From the NCBI GenBank assembly GCA_963675035.1, contig OY776111.1:79486946-79550945 (forward strand): DNA of 64,000 bases, given 5' to 3'. Positions within the stretch are counted from its first letter, which is position 1, and the number at the start of each line of letters is the position of its first letter. Origin of the DNA: Allygus modestus (lineage: Eukaryota > Arthropoda > Insecta > Hemiptera > Cicadellidae). The notes under the pieces are model-generated. The model worked only from the letters and a program-made list of their open reading frames with translations. It had not been told where the DNA came from and ran no database searches. The translations under genes and the position numbers were made by a program. This document shows positions 33,001-43,008 of the stretch, piece by piece.

Positions 33001-34446
33001 GATGTCCTTGAGCGTCACGGGGAAACGCAGGCCGGTCCAGTCGTAGCGGGTAATGATGTCCGGCGTATACGCTGCAGGTCTCTCCGCGTGTCGCGCAACG
33101 AACTTGGCCAGGATACCGTACATGAAGCACATGTCATCAGCGTTTAGCACATTGACAACAGCGCGCCTGTCTGCAATAGCCCTTGGCAGCTGGAGATACG
33201 CTCTGCCCCCGAGCGGCGTGTACTCGTTCACGCGGATCTCCAGGTCCCGTATACGCAGGTATGTCCAGCCGCTGCCTACCAGTTCGCACTGCTCCTTCTT
33301 CTTCACAATCGTCTCGAACGTCGCGGAGAGGAAAGTCTCCAAGTCGGAGGCCTCGGTCAGTTGGACGTTCTTCGTGTTGAAGGAGCGCAGGCAGGTGGCC
33401 CCGTGAATGTTAGAGAACTCACATTCCAGGACCATGTTCACCTTGATGCTCGGATGTTGGGTCATGACGTTCTCCATCAGGTTCAGAACCTCGTCAAACA
33501 ACAGGGTCAGCGCATCCTCAACGGTCAGCAAGGCGTCTAACGGCCGGGTCAGGCGGTAGGTGAGGAGGCGACTCCGGAAGGCCCGATGTACGAGCTGGAA
33601 CACGAGGCGGCCACCACCCTCCATCTCATCATCGATGGTCTGAGGCTCGGCGCTAGGTCCTGGGTGGGGCTGGGGCTCGGTGCTGGGCCCTGGCTGTGGC
33701 TCGGTGCTCGGTCCTGGTCGTGGCTCGGCGCTAGGCATCTGGCGCGATCGGGGCTCGGCGCTGGCTCCTTGGCGCAACGACTGGTTGTTGTGAGGAAGAG
33801 GAGGAGAGGACAACCTAGGCAGTCGGTCTTGGGTCAGGTCCCTCACAACAGGGCAGTTGTGAGACTGGTGATGGTCGCGGTTGAAGCGGCGAGTAAACCC
33901 CTTGTTGCAGTACACGCAGCGGAACTCGGATGGTTCTTGAGCCAGGTTCCTCACAACAGGGCAGTTGTGAGACTCGTGCTGGTCGCGGTTGAAGCGACGG
34001 GTAAACCCGCGGTCGCAGTAGGCGCAACGGAACGTGGGAGGATGGACGGTCCGGACGTGTCGTCTCAGTTCCAAGTCTCGGTCGAAGCGTCTACCGCATC
34101 GCTCGCACTCCACGTGGCGATCGGGGCTCGAGGAGGAGGAAGGAGCTGCTGCTGGCATCGCGGAGTGAGCCGCTTGCATGTGGCAGCGCACGTCCTCCAG
34201 GCTGGCGAAGATGGCCGGGCACAGTCGACAGGCATGGTCCGCTCGTTGCGGTTGGGGCTCCGCCGCGGCGTGTGGTCCGTGAACCGTGACGACGTGGCGG
34301 CGGAGGCTGTCGCCTCTTGTGAAGCGCCTATCGCAGACGTGGCAGTCGTGACGCCTAGCGTTGTGGGCGGACTCCGCGTGCCGCCTCAGGTTTCTGAGCA
34401 GGCTGAAGGCTCGGCCGCAGACCTCGCACAGGTGTTGGTTGTTCAT
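30028..34446 (-). CDS. Zinc-finger / protein-primed family B DNA polymerase with HNH insert, right copy
   Basis: Intact minus-strand copy of the polymerase at 21516-25934, start ATG at 34446. By eye it differs at eight residues: second finger His/Arg, linker Ser/Pro, Thr/Met, Asn/Asp, Glu/Gly, Asp/Gly, Tyr/Asp and Glu/Lys. None falls in a catalytic motif. Exo and Pol motifs, the HNH-like insert and all six fingers are kept. It reads outward-to-inward toward the C2H2 gene of the same arm, mirroring the left arm. Two intact copies suggest the element was active until recently. Confidence 0.85.
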   Translation of the reverse strand: MNNQHLCEVCGRAFSLLRNLRRHAESAHNARRHDCHVCDRRFTRGDSLRRHVVTVHGPHAAAEPQPQRADHACRLCPAIFASLEDVRCHMQAAHSAMPAAAPSSSSSPDRHVECERCGRRFDRDLELRRHVRTVHPPTFRCAYCDRGFTRRFNRDQHESHNCPVVRNLAQEPSEFRCVYCNKGFTRRFNRDHHQSHNCPVVRDLTQDRLPRLSSPPLPHNNQSLRQGASAEPRSRQMPSAEPRPGPSTEPQPGPSTEPQPHPGPSAEPQTIDDEMEGGGRLVFQLVHRAFRSRLLTYRLTRPLDALLTVEDALTLLFDEVLNLMENVMTQHPSIKVNMVLECEFSNIHGATCLRSFNTKNVQLTEASDLETFLSATFETIVKKKEQCELVGSGWTYLRIRDLEIRVNEYTPLGGRAYLQLPRAIADRRAVVNVLNADDMCFMYGILAKFVARHAERPAAYTPDIITRYDWTGLRFPVTLKDIKIFEGKNNISVNVYGIERAMVGRRPDGTPEFKDRVFPLKICKRELEDHRDLLYVTNDGDSHYAYITDLSRLVRPQLTKRENRIYVCKRCFAYFDNQPNKLGLTGAQRLEEHRRYCYAKAPLRLDLPKKQQIRFTHPEYTRRERFCIYADFECALQPVAVDPVEAPPPGTTPLQMHVPYAFAYQIVDSLGLEEFEPRVYFGADASKVFMERLKMDVLSLWEFLFSTRALHPSLTRQEMDEYLAATRCYLCGKEFTELDVKVRDHNHAPPYEFRGAAHRSCNLRYREQRVINCYFHNLSNYDAHFVVRELAIDPGDVDVLAHTEERYIAFTKRFHFGQPGDNPRQSSFAVRFLDTYRFLSMSLASLAAGLPTDKMRETRKRFPDDRLFDLVRRKGVFPYDFVTSYETLYRTRELPPKEAFRNTMTLGDVKDEDYQHALNVWRAFECRHLKDYADTYLRCDITLLTDVFEQFRDTSLAEYGLDPAHYYTLPSYAWDVMLKTCDVELDTMQDFDMYLFVEQGIRGGISQAVTRYAKANHDRCPDYRPDEPTRHLLYLDANNLYGWAMSQCLPTGNFQWLSREEIDSLDIGALDAEAERGYVLEVDLRYPAHLHDLHKDLPYCCETKRPPTGKYPKLMTTLDGKMHYVCHYRVLQQALNNGLELAAVHRAISFRQSRWLEPYILMNTELRKKARTKFEQDFFKLMNNAVFGKTIENVRKRLNVKLVCTPEKFSKYVAKSNFLDRTYYTEDVALVHLARVNIVLEKPIYVGMSVLELSKWLMYEFLRKMKDRYGDRLNVDYMDTDSFVFDILSQDIYREMMEHLDDFDTSAYPRSHPCYSPTNAKVIGKFKDECNGRSLFEYLGLRSKLYFMDVEDEDNGSKAIKRAKGVAKGVVKNVLTPDDYRECLFDGVLKTTVNTRFQSYLHRVFTVQVEKLSLSPADDKRYILADGIHTLPWGHKDIPPLPAARSRDNLEKQQGGPMEVDEEEDMDEEFPV

Positions 34447-34819
34447 CTGCAACAACGAATATGATAAGTCTCTTGCATTTACAAATTAGTCGCAACGAGA
34501 ACACTTCATTGGTAACATAACACATACTTTATGCGTGGTAGACAAGAGTCAAGGCCATGGCAAATTTAATGTTAGTGCACAGGTTTCCTCGTTTTATGTT
34601 TGTATACAGGTTTCCTCCTTTATTAAATTAGTTTGTATAAAAAGAAGGAACAGATAGTAAGTTAGAGAATGGGAACTTTACATTGATGCATGATAGACAA
34701 GATTTAAAACCATGACACGTCTAACATTAGTACACAGGTTTCCTCGTTTTATGTTAGTACACTGGTTTCCTCCAAGAAATTGAAGATAATCTTACTATAA
34801 AGGGAAATGTAATAGTCTT

Positions 34820-35265
34820 CCACACTACAACTTATAAGAGCTACATATACTTACGTTTAACAATCCCAGAATATGGTGCAGTAAAGGCTAGCACAGCACT
34901 GAAGTAGAACGTCTACACACACTGAGCTCCAAACACAAACTGAATGAAGGAAGCGATGACAATCACTTAAGTAACATAGCTACGTACCGTACAGTAGAAG
35001 GCGGTGAACAATTCTCGAAATCGCGGCAATTATCGCTAATGAGTAAACAGCCTGAGGTGGTCCACACTACAACTTATAAGACTACATATACTTACGTTTA
35101 ACAGATCTCGGAATATGGTGCGGTAAGAACTAGCACAGCACTGAAGTAGAACGTCTACACACACTGGGCTCCAAACACAAACTGAATGAAGGAAGCGATG
35201 ACAATCACTTAAGTAACATAGCTACGTACCGTACAGTAGGCGGTGAAAGCAGTAAACAGTTCTCG
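34820..35265 (-). promoter_or_regulatory. Promoter/5'-exon modules before the right polymerase copy
   Basis: Mirror image of 20676-21145: two units with ACAAACTGAATG (initiator on minus) and ACTTACGTTTAAC (donor on minus). The acceptor, on minus, lies directly before the ATG at 34446. Confidence 0.6.
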
Positions 35266-36142
35266 GAACCGCTAATGAGTAAACAGGCCCGGACGGTCAC
35301 GTAGGCATGGAGGAGGAGTGGACAGGCTGGGACAGTCACGTAGGCCCTATCACGCGCCTCGACACGTGACTCCGCGGAGCTGCTCGCAGTTTGGGTTGAC
35401 CAAGCCGGCATACAACGTGTAACGAAGTCACATCGAGTTTGGTTGGCAAACAGCCGAGATCCCATGAGGAAAACGCGTTTAAAAATTAATAACGGGCTTG
35501 TTTAATGGTGGATTTTCAATTTTCTTTAAGCGATGGTTTACTTAGGCCACCGCCCGACATGTGGTGAAGTTTCGTCAAAATCGGTCGGTAAACAGCCGAG
35601 ATCCTATAAGGAAAATGCGTTTAAAAATTAATAAAGAGCTTGTTTAACGGTGGCTTTTCAATTTTCTTTAAGGGATGGTTTACTTAGGCAACCGCCCGGC
35701 ATGTGGCGAAGTTTCGTCAAAATCGGTTGGTAAACAGCCGAGATCCCATAAGGAAAACGCAGTTAAAAATTAATAGCGGCCTTGTTTGATGGTGGATCTA
35801 TGGGGTTCTTTCGTCATTCGCTTCCTCTGGGATATGTATACACTCTGGAAAAAGTCCCGTGGGAATCGGTGAGTAAATAGGCTAGTTATTAATTTTCGAA
35901 AGGTTTTTCCTCATCATGAAAAGTGCCGTAGACGACCGGGGGGGGGGGGGGTCAGTTGAATCCTCACGCCAGGTGATGTCGTGGGACAGGTATATCCTCA
36001 CATCAGGTGATGTCGGGGGGGGGATGACGTCATGGGGGGGATGACGTCATGGGGGGGGATGACGTCATGGGGGGGGATGACGTCATTGGGGGGGGGGGGT
36101 GCCCTCGGGGGTGACCTTGGGGTCAAGGTCATCGGGGGGGGG

Positions 36143-36479
36143 AGTAGGATCCGCACCCCATGAGGTCTAACATTGCGCTTATGGGCTTAAAATCTGGCTT
36201 CTGATTGGTCTAATTAGGTCACGTGATCCAAGATGGCGGCGCCCATGGTGGCGTTCCCGCCAAATTTGCGCGCCAAAAAAAAATGGCCTAACCTTACTTT
36301 TCTTCCCGCCACTTTTTTCCCTCCAAAGTGTTACCAACTTAGCAGAGCTAATTATATGTACCATATATAATTATATGTACCATATATAATTATATGTACC
36401 ATATATAACGCCACAGTGTATAATATATATATAATATATATATGTACCATAATGGTGTATAATATACCATCACCAGAAA
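36143..36479. repeat. Polinton left terminal inverted repeat
   Basis: Pairs with 58036-58371. Contains GATTGG boxes, CACGTG, GCGGCGCCCATGG and three TTATATGTACCATATA units near its inner end. It ends in ATCACCAGAAA, and AAAGGTAAGTG at the boundary is a good splice donor for a transcript starting in the repeat. Confidence 0.9.
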
Positions 36480-37053
36480 GGTAAGTGAAATAATACTCAC
36501 GAAATATGTTGGATAAATATATTAAAAAGCTATCTACATTGTCTGTCGCCAGACCGTTTCCTTCTACTTCTTCTTCTCCCTCCTCCTCCTCCTCTCTCCT
36601 CTGACCCCGCACGCCACAGCCTTCGCGCGTCAACTGTAACAGGAAAAACCCAAGGTTATCCACTATCTAACCACAACATCCGCAACAAGTCTCTGTCAGC
36701 AAACTCGTTGTAACCTGTTAAAATACTGCTCTGTAATCCGTTATAATAAAAAGGCACCCAATTGGTTTAATTAGGCGTCCTGCGCCCTGATTGGACCGCA
36801 ACAAACAACACTATTACATCAGCCGGCCCCATCACCTCCAATTACCGTGCATTTTCTCTCTCTCTTTGCTCCCTGCTCCCGTTGCGATCGGACGTGTCTC
36901 TCCGTTCGTTGCGTTTTGCAAAGATAAATCTTGAGCGTTTGCCTACTTGTAACATAACCTCACTTTTTAATTTGTATTATAATATTGTTTAGAGTTACAT
37001 AACCTCACTTTGTATTATTCTATTCTGTGTAAAATAACCTCACTTTCCCTTCT
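36480..37053 (+). promoter_or_regulatory. Upstream region of PolB with a promoter module shared with BRO
   Basis: 36712-36800 (CCTGTTAAAATACTGCTCTG, then AATTAGGCGTCCTGCGCCCT and GATTGG) is repeated at 41410-41500 upstream of the BRO gene. Closer to the PolB start, ATAACCTCACTTT occurs three times (about 36953, 36998, 37031). No TATA box. A minus-strand stretch at about 36508-36640, bordered by TTACAG and GTGAGT-like sites, could be an exon of an outward transcript, but this is weak. Confidence 0.5.
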
Positions 37054-40000
37054 ATGAAAATGGCTGTAAATCCTGTCGAGGTTCTCAGTTCGGATGATAC
37101 ATATGTTAGACACTTCCGTATTTATGGAACACGAACAATTTTTAAATTTACTAATCCTCCTCCTGAAACTACTGAAATTGATTGGCTAAGACAAGGTTTT
37201 GCCAAAATTGTTAATGAAATGAAAGAGCGGGCCCGTGAAAATGATCAGCTTGGTTTCACCTTGCATAGTCTAAACTTAAAAAGTAAAGAACCTGGTTTTG
37301 TTGCTTTCCGGCCAGCTGGTGAAATTAATGAAGACATACTTTGGCAAATTTTCGGGGGTATTGTCCAGTCAAATTCAGAATCTATTAAATCTACAGACAC
37401 ATTTAAAGTGACATGTACCCGAGTTAATCTCCCAGTAGGTTCTGGATCTCACAAAAGACCTGGATTTTATAATACCTTCGATGAAGAGTGTAAAGCGAGA
37501 CGGGGTATTGTTGTTATTAATAATAAAGACAACTTGTGTCTCCCCAGGGCTTTGGTGGTGGCTATAGCAAACGTGACTAAAGACCCCCAATACATAGCAA
37601 TTCAAAAAGATAAAGGTAAAAGGCAAGCGTTTAGGGCCAAGGAACTTGTTCAGCGGGCTAGGGTAGAGATCTCAGAGGAAGGCGCCGGTATCCCCGAATT
37701 GGAAAAGTTCCAGGATTTGCTAAAAGATTTCAAAATTACCGTCTACAACTATGACAGAAAAGGCCGTGATGTTTACTTTGAAGGGGCTGTTGAAAATCCT
37801 AAATTCAAAATAAATCTTCTGTTTCACAACGGTCATTATAATGTAATTACTAGTTTGACCGCTGCTTTCGCCTGTAACTATTTTTGTGAAGCTTGCCATG
37901 TTCCCTATGACCACAAAGCATATCACAGATGCTCAAACATCTGTCCTCAATGCCAAACCATCTCGCCTCCTTGTAAAGAGGAGCATGGGGGAATAGTTTG
38001 CCCGGATTGTAACATGACTTTGCGAAACCAGCTCTGTTTTATCGCCCATAAGGTTGACAAATGCAAAACAGTAAAAAAGTGTCTTGACTGTGGAAAATTG
38101 ATTAATTTAAAAGAGAGATCAGGACCTCACAAATGCGGTGAAGTTTTTTGTAAACCCTGCAATGCATTCAAAGATCCTAATCATAAATGCTACATGCAAC
38201 CCAATGACGGAAAACCTAAAACTAAAGACTATCTTTTCATTTTCTTTGACTTGGAGACTCGCCAAGACGAGTCTCTTCCCTCAGACCCTCAACAGAAAGT
38301 ACATCAAGTTAACCTGTGCGTATCACAACAATTTTGCTTTAATTGTTTCGATGGCAAACTTTGTATGACATGTAAGAACCGTACAAGAGTCTTTAACTCT
38401 GACCCGGTTAAAGATTTTATGGATTATGTGATGGAAGTTCGTAAACAGTTCAAAAATGTTTGTGTAATTGCCCACAACGGGCAGGGCTTTGACTTTCAGT
38501 TTTTACTAAAACACATCATGGAAGAAACCAAATTTACGCCGGAGCTGGTAATGAGGGGAACCAAAATTATTCTGATGGAAATGGACAACGTAAGATTCAT
38601 CGACTCCCTAAGCTATTTCCCCATGGCCCTCTCTGCGCTCCCTAATGCCTTCGAACTGCCTCCTGAGAAAAGGAAGGGCTACTTCCCGCATTTTTCAACA
38701 CTCTGGCAAACCAAAATTATGTAGGCTCTATGCCCGACAAAAAGTATTACTGCCCGGAATCAATGTTTGAGAAACCACACGAAGCCTTCGAGATTTGGTA
38801 CGACGAACAAGTAGCGAGTAACTATGTCTTTGATTTTAAAAAGGAAATCTTGGAGTACTGTATCTCTGACGTAGAAATCCTAGCCCAAGCGTGTATTAAA
38901 TTTAGAAGTATTTTCTTGAAAGAATGTAACGTAGATCCTTTCCTCGAGGCCGTAACTATTGCTAGCGCGTGTAACCTGGCCTTCCGCCGCAATTTTCTAA
39001 AACCAGACACAATTGGTTTGATTCCTAAAAACGGGTACAGACTGACTGACAACCAGTCTACAGAGGCCCTTCAATGGTTAAGCTGGGAAGAGGAGGAACG
39101 GGGAGTGAGGATTGAGCATGCGGGCCGAGGTAAAGAAGTAAAAATTAACGGGAAGAAAGTAGATGGGTTTGACGGTGAGCGAATTTATGAGTTTCACGGG
39201 TGTTACTGGCACGGCTGCCCAAAATGCTTCCCTTACCATCGAGAGGCTCCTCTGAAGGAGGATCCCTCAGATTCACTTAATTTAAGATATGAAAGAACTT
39301 TGAAAACAATGTCTAAAATCAATGATTACGAAACTATAGTAATGTGGGAGTGTAAGTTTAGAGCATTAAAAAAGAAACATAACCTTAAACACTTGAACAA
39401 CCTGCCGATCCTCAACAACCTTCCCCTTGACCCCAGACAAGCGTTCTTTGGAGGCAGAACGGGCAATGCAAAAACGTATTGTAAATGTGAAGGGGGAGAA
39501 TCAATTCAATATGTAGATGTTTGCTCTCTCTACCCATATGTTTGCAAGTATGGGAAATATCCTTTGGGCCACCCCACAATCTATGTGGGAGATAGGGAGT
39601 GCAGGCAGCGAGGACTAAATGTAGATGGTTTGTTAAAATGTAAGATTCTGCCACCTCGGGATCTCTACCACCCTGTACTCCCCGCTAGAATGAACAACAA
39701 ATTGATGTTTGTTTTATGTAGGACTTGTGGAGAAAATCAGATTCAAGGGGATTGTGAACATGAGAGTAGTGAAAGGGCAATGGTAGGAACGTGGACGATG
39801 GATGAAATCAGGAAAGCTATAAAGAAAGGCTATGTGATTTTGGACATGTATGAGTTGTGGGAGTACGAGGTAGCCACTTATGAGAAAGGTGGTCTTTTTA
39901 CCGATTTTATTAATAAATTCTTGAAAATGAAGCAGGAAGCCTCAGGCTATCCTAGCTGGTGTAAGACAGAGGAAGACAAGGACCGGTACGTGCGGGACTA

Positions 40001-40810
40001 TTTCCAACATGAGGGAATTAAATTAGACAAAGACAAAATATGTAAGAACGGGGGTTTGAGGCAATTGGCTAAATTAATGCTAAACAGTTTTTGGGGAAAG
40101 TTCGGACAGAGGGAGAACCAAACTAAAGCAACAATTGTAAGGGAATCTAACGTTTTGTTTAAAATGTTAATAAGTCCAGAAGTACAAGTCAATAGGATTC
40201 AGCTTGTTAATGAGGAAGTAGTTGTTGTTAACTGGGAATATATCGAGGAAGTGGGGGAACCTCTGACAAATGTTAATGTTGTTATTGCGGCCTACACCAC
40301 AGCCCAGGCTAGACTTAAATTGTATGAACACTTGGATGCTCTTGGAGGCCAAGTTTTGTATTATGACACGGACTCGTGTATTTATCTCTACCGGGGAGGG
40401 TTGTACAAGGTCCCTACGGGAGATTACCTTGGGGAAATGACAGATGAATTGGCAGGTGACTACGGGCCTGGCTCTTATATCGTAGAGTTTGTTTCTGGGG
40501 GGCCTAAAACTTATGCATACCTTGTCTGGTCAACCAACAAACAAAAACTAAAATCTGTGTTAAAATTAAGGGTCTCACCCTCAACCTAAAAACCTCCGAA
40601 ACGTTAAACTTTGAAGCTCTTAAACAAATGGTACTTAGTGAAACAAGAGAATCATTGAAAATAACTGAATCTCGAATCAGGAGGACTAAAGACAGAGATA
40701 TTGTAACTGTAAGCGAAACCAAAGTTTTCAAAATTACTGGACCAAAAAGGAAGCTCGAGGGCGAGTACGACACCTTACCATTTGGCTACAAAATTCAAAG
40801 ACTTGAGTAA
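37054..40810 (+). pseudogene. polB: Protein-primed family B DNA polymerase of the Polinton, broken by two frameshifts
   Basis: Three consecutive frames carry one polymerase: 37054-38724, from about 38705 to 40589, and from about 40550 to 40810. Breaks lie at the T-run near 38693-38697 and in the A-rich stretch near 40544-40556. Before the exonuclease, residues ~160-260 hold DNLCLPRAL and NGHYNVI, resembling the Cys and His boxes of an OTU-type cysteine protease fold. A long Cys/His-rich (zinc-binding) region follows. Motifs: ExoI FFDLET, ExoII HNGQGFDF, ExoIII YCISDVE, Pol A DVCSLYP, Pol B KLMLNSFWGKF, Pol C YYDTDS, and a KG-L-L-N box near the end. All are present, so only the frames are disturbed. 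The protein would replicate the element from protein-capped ends. It is unlike the zinc-finger polymerase of the palindrome. Confidence 0.85.
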
Positions 40811-40980
40811 AACAACACCGGAAGTAGGTGGGGCCCAAAATGGGTCCCACCTATCCTACAATGATTCTAAGGCAATTCGCTCTGCCTCGGCCACTTTTGC
40901 CGCTGCTCCTGCCGAGGTAAGACGTGTCCTTGCGTAGCTCTGATCTGCGCTATTGTAATTTGTTTGCTGTACCTTTTGAA

Positions 40981-41406
40981 ATGGAGGGGGAGGAAGATTG
41001 GGAACAAAATATCGGTTGGATCTTTATAAATCTATTATGTGACGGAAGACCTGTTCGAAAAATAAAATTTGAAGGAAAGCCATTAAAATTGGAAGTAAAA
41101 TCAAATGCAGACTTTGACAGAATAGAAGTTGAATTTTTGAGTGGCAAGGCAATGCTGAATAGCGGATTTTCTAAAGAAAGGGTTATGAAAAAAGTAGCTA
41201 AATTCTCCAAGTACGATGAAATAGAATATAACATTTATTTTGACAGCGGTCAAAAAAGCCTAGGATGTCTGACTGACTCGTTTGTGCTAGATGACGAGTG
41301 GGGCGACCCGGAAGATCGCCCGTGCATTGACCTTACGATTTATGATGAATTTAATAAAGAACACGTGCACCATGTGTTAATTAAATTTAAAAAACCCGAA
41401 AACTAG
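40981..41406 (+). CDS. Unknown 141-residue Polinton protein
   Basis: ATG at 40981; the frame is open upstream to 40924 without another ATG. The protein is acidic, with a likely beta-sandwich pattern: WIFINLLCDG, KIKFEGKPLKLEV, FDRIEVEFLSG, IEYNIYF, HHVLIKFKK. No family recognised. A donor-like GCCGAGGTAAGAC at about 40911-40923 suggests a spliced leader. It lies between PolB and BRO. Confidence 0.5.
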   Translation: MEGEEDWEQNIGWIFINLLCDGRPVRKIKFEGKPLKLEVKSNADFDRIEVEFLSGKAMLNSGFSKERVMKKVAKFSKYDEIEYNIYFDSGQKSLGCLTDSFVLDDEWGDPEDRPCIDLTIYDEFNKEHVHHVLIKFKKPEN

Positions 41407-41596
41407 TTGAGACCTGTTAAAATACTGCTCTGTAATTGGTTGGAATAAGGAAGCATTCTATTGGTTGTAATTAGGCGTTCTGCGCCCTGATTGGTCGAGA
41501 CTTTATAGCGCTCTTTATTCTCAAGAGTTAACTTCACTCTGCCCCTTGCATCTGCACAGGTAAGAGCTCCCAGCGATACAAATATAACCTATAAAA
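41407..41596 (+). promoter_or_regulatory. BRO promoter, duplicate of the PolB upstream module
   Basis: 41410-41500 repeats 36712-36800 with point changes (GTTAAAATACTGCTCTGTAAT; TTCTGCGCCCTGATTGG), including CCAAT-type ATTGG boxes. CTGCACAGGTAAGAGC near 41556-41571 is donor-like. The shared module suggests that PolB and BRO are expressed together. Confidence 0.55.
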
Positions 41597-42424
41597 ATGT
41601 CTCACTTAACCTCTTATATATTTAATGATCAACTCGTTGCTGTACTGTTTGACAGTGAAAATAATCCTTGGTTTAAAGCTAAAGATGTTGCTAAAATCTT
41701 GGGTTATCAAGATACAAAACACGCAATCCGTACCCATGTAAGAGAAAAACACCGCAAAACTTTACCGGAGGTACAGGGGGGCGAAACGCCCCCCTTGCAC
41801 TTTCATTCCCAAACAATCTTTCTTAACGAGCCTGGTCTTTATTCGCTAATTTTAAAATCTAAATTGCCCATTGCTGAAAAATTCCAAGACTGGGTTTTTG
41901 AAGAAGTCTTGCCTTCCATAAGAAAATATGGAGTGTATCAAATCAAACAGGAGAATAATCAGTTAAAGAATGAAAACTCTCAACTCATGCGAGAAATTAC
42001 AAACGTTATGGAAACTAACCAACAGCTCACCCACATTAACTTAGAATTTAAAAGTAAAAATGAAACAATGGATAAAATGTTAACTGACCAAGCACCTAAA
42101 CTGGCAGTTTTTCCTAAAGAGGAAGACCTTAGCCACGTATTGTGTATCCTTATTAAAGACACAATGTTGCAGTTATACGGAGTCTGTGAGTACAAGTGTA
42201 TTCGTACTCAAAAAATAAGATTCCACAAGGCTTTGAATAAAGCAAAGAAGGAAGGTTTTGTACCTTGCTTTATAAAATCATCTGTCCCTAACGGGATAAA
42301 TGTTGTAAATAAAGCTAAAGAGGTTATGAGGAGTTATGGCATGCATTTTGATTCTGCTCATAACAACATCCTCACCTCACATAACTTTGTAAATATTGTT
42401 GAACATGTGTTGGATAACGCCTAA
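41597..42424 (+). CDS. bro: BRO family DNA-binding protein
   Basis: 275 residues. The N-terminal Bro-N domain (residues ~8-115) shows NPWFKAKDVAKILGY, the ILNEPGLYSLI-type strand (IFLNEPGLYSLIL) and KFQDWVFEEVLPSIRKYG. A Gln/Asn/Glu-rich coiled region (~117-155) and a C-terminal domain (~165-275) of the type that often follows Bro-N in insect virus BRO proteins come after it. BRO proteins bind nucleic acid and are thought to act in viral or host gene regulation. A palindromic G/C insert at 41776-41794 encodes GGETPP at residues 61-66 without breaking the frame. Its promoter resembles that of PolB. Confidence 0.85.
   Translation: MSHLTSYIFNDQLVAVLFDSENNPWFKAKDVAKILGYQDTKHAIRTHVREKHRKTLPEVQGGETPPLHFHSQTIFLNEPGLYSLILKSKLPIAEKFQDWVFEEVLPSIRKYGVYQIKQENNQLKNENSQLMREITNVMETNQQLTHINLEFKSKNETMDKMLTDQAPKLAVFPKEEDLSHVLCILIKDTMLQLYGVCEYKCIRTQKIRFHKALNKAKKEGFVPCFIKSSVPNGINVVNKAKEVMRSYGMHFDSAHNNILTSHNFVNIVEHVLDNA
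41776..41794. repeat. GC palindrome inside the BRO gene
   Basis: GGGGGGCG-AAA-CGCCCCCC, an 8-bp stem with a 3-base loop, in frame in the Bro-N coding region (GGETPP). Nearly the same palindrome lies at 50951-50973 in the PPP1R15-like gene, in the same frame (GGESPP). Confidence 0.75.
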
Positions 42425-43008
42425 GTCCCACTGTATGAATGTAAGTGTGTGAATGAAGGTCCCTGGCGCGGGTGACGAAAAGCCCCGTAAACCTGAAAGG
42501 GGGTTTAGTAGATTGAGGAGCCTGGCCAACACCCCGGCTACTCCTTTGAACGACCCATGTGTGAATGAGGGGTCCAGTAGATTGAGGAGCCTGGTTAACA
42601 TCCAGACAACTCAACCGAACCGACCTCGGGTGAAAGAAGGGCTTAGTAGATTGAATGGCCCAGATCCGAGCAGGACTTGAGCCGTTCCCTCGAACGGCCC
42701 GGTGGGTGAAAAAATACAAAAAAAAGTATAAAAGTAAAAAAGATAAACGGGGGAGGCAACTAGTTTGTTCTTGGAAGGCCTCCACGGGCCATGGCGGTGG
42801 AGGAGCCATGGTTTGTCTTAAAAATCTCTATCCTTTGTTTGCTCAAAGGGAGAGGACATTAGTCTGTACTGGGCATCAACCAGGTAATCTGGATTGGCTC
42901 ACGCACGGAATAATGTTTAACCTGGGTGCACATGCACGGATGGTCTCAAACCCCATCCAAGCAAACATTCAGTATAAAACTAGCGACATCTGAATAAAAC
43001 CTACCATT
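42425..43008. other. Non-coding stretch between BRO and integrase
   Basis: No gene supported. AGTAGATTGAGGAGCCTGG occurs twice (about 42507 and 42579) with a third partial copy near 42646. A block ACAAAAAAAAGTATAAAAGT at about 42716-42735 recurs at about 52190-52229. GGAGG...CCTCC complementarity near 42780-42800 could fold. TATAAAAC at 42973 may serve the integrase. Possibly an untranslated regulatory RNA region. Confidence 0.4.

Larger units (their letters stand above)
28169..36142. repeat. Right arm of the giant palindrome
   Basis: Inverted copy of the left arm. Promoter modules at 28169-28551 and 34820-35265, C2H2 gene on plus, polymerase on minus, three 142-bp repeats, four CRE palindromes, then G9 at 36134-36142. 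The remaining 66 terminal bases lie beyond the nested Polinton, at 58382-58447. Confidence 0.9.

Noticed and set aside
36352..36663. Minus-strand frame with a poly-Glu stretch at the Polinton left end
   Set aside because: Half of it lies in the TA-rich terminal repeat and the Glu run comes from a CT-rich tract. An exon at 36508-36640 is possible but not supported well enough to call.
42372..42993. Frames in the BRO-integrase gap on both strands
   Set aside because: They arise from short GC-rich repeats; composition is not protein-like and no domain or promoter is seen.
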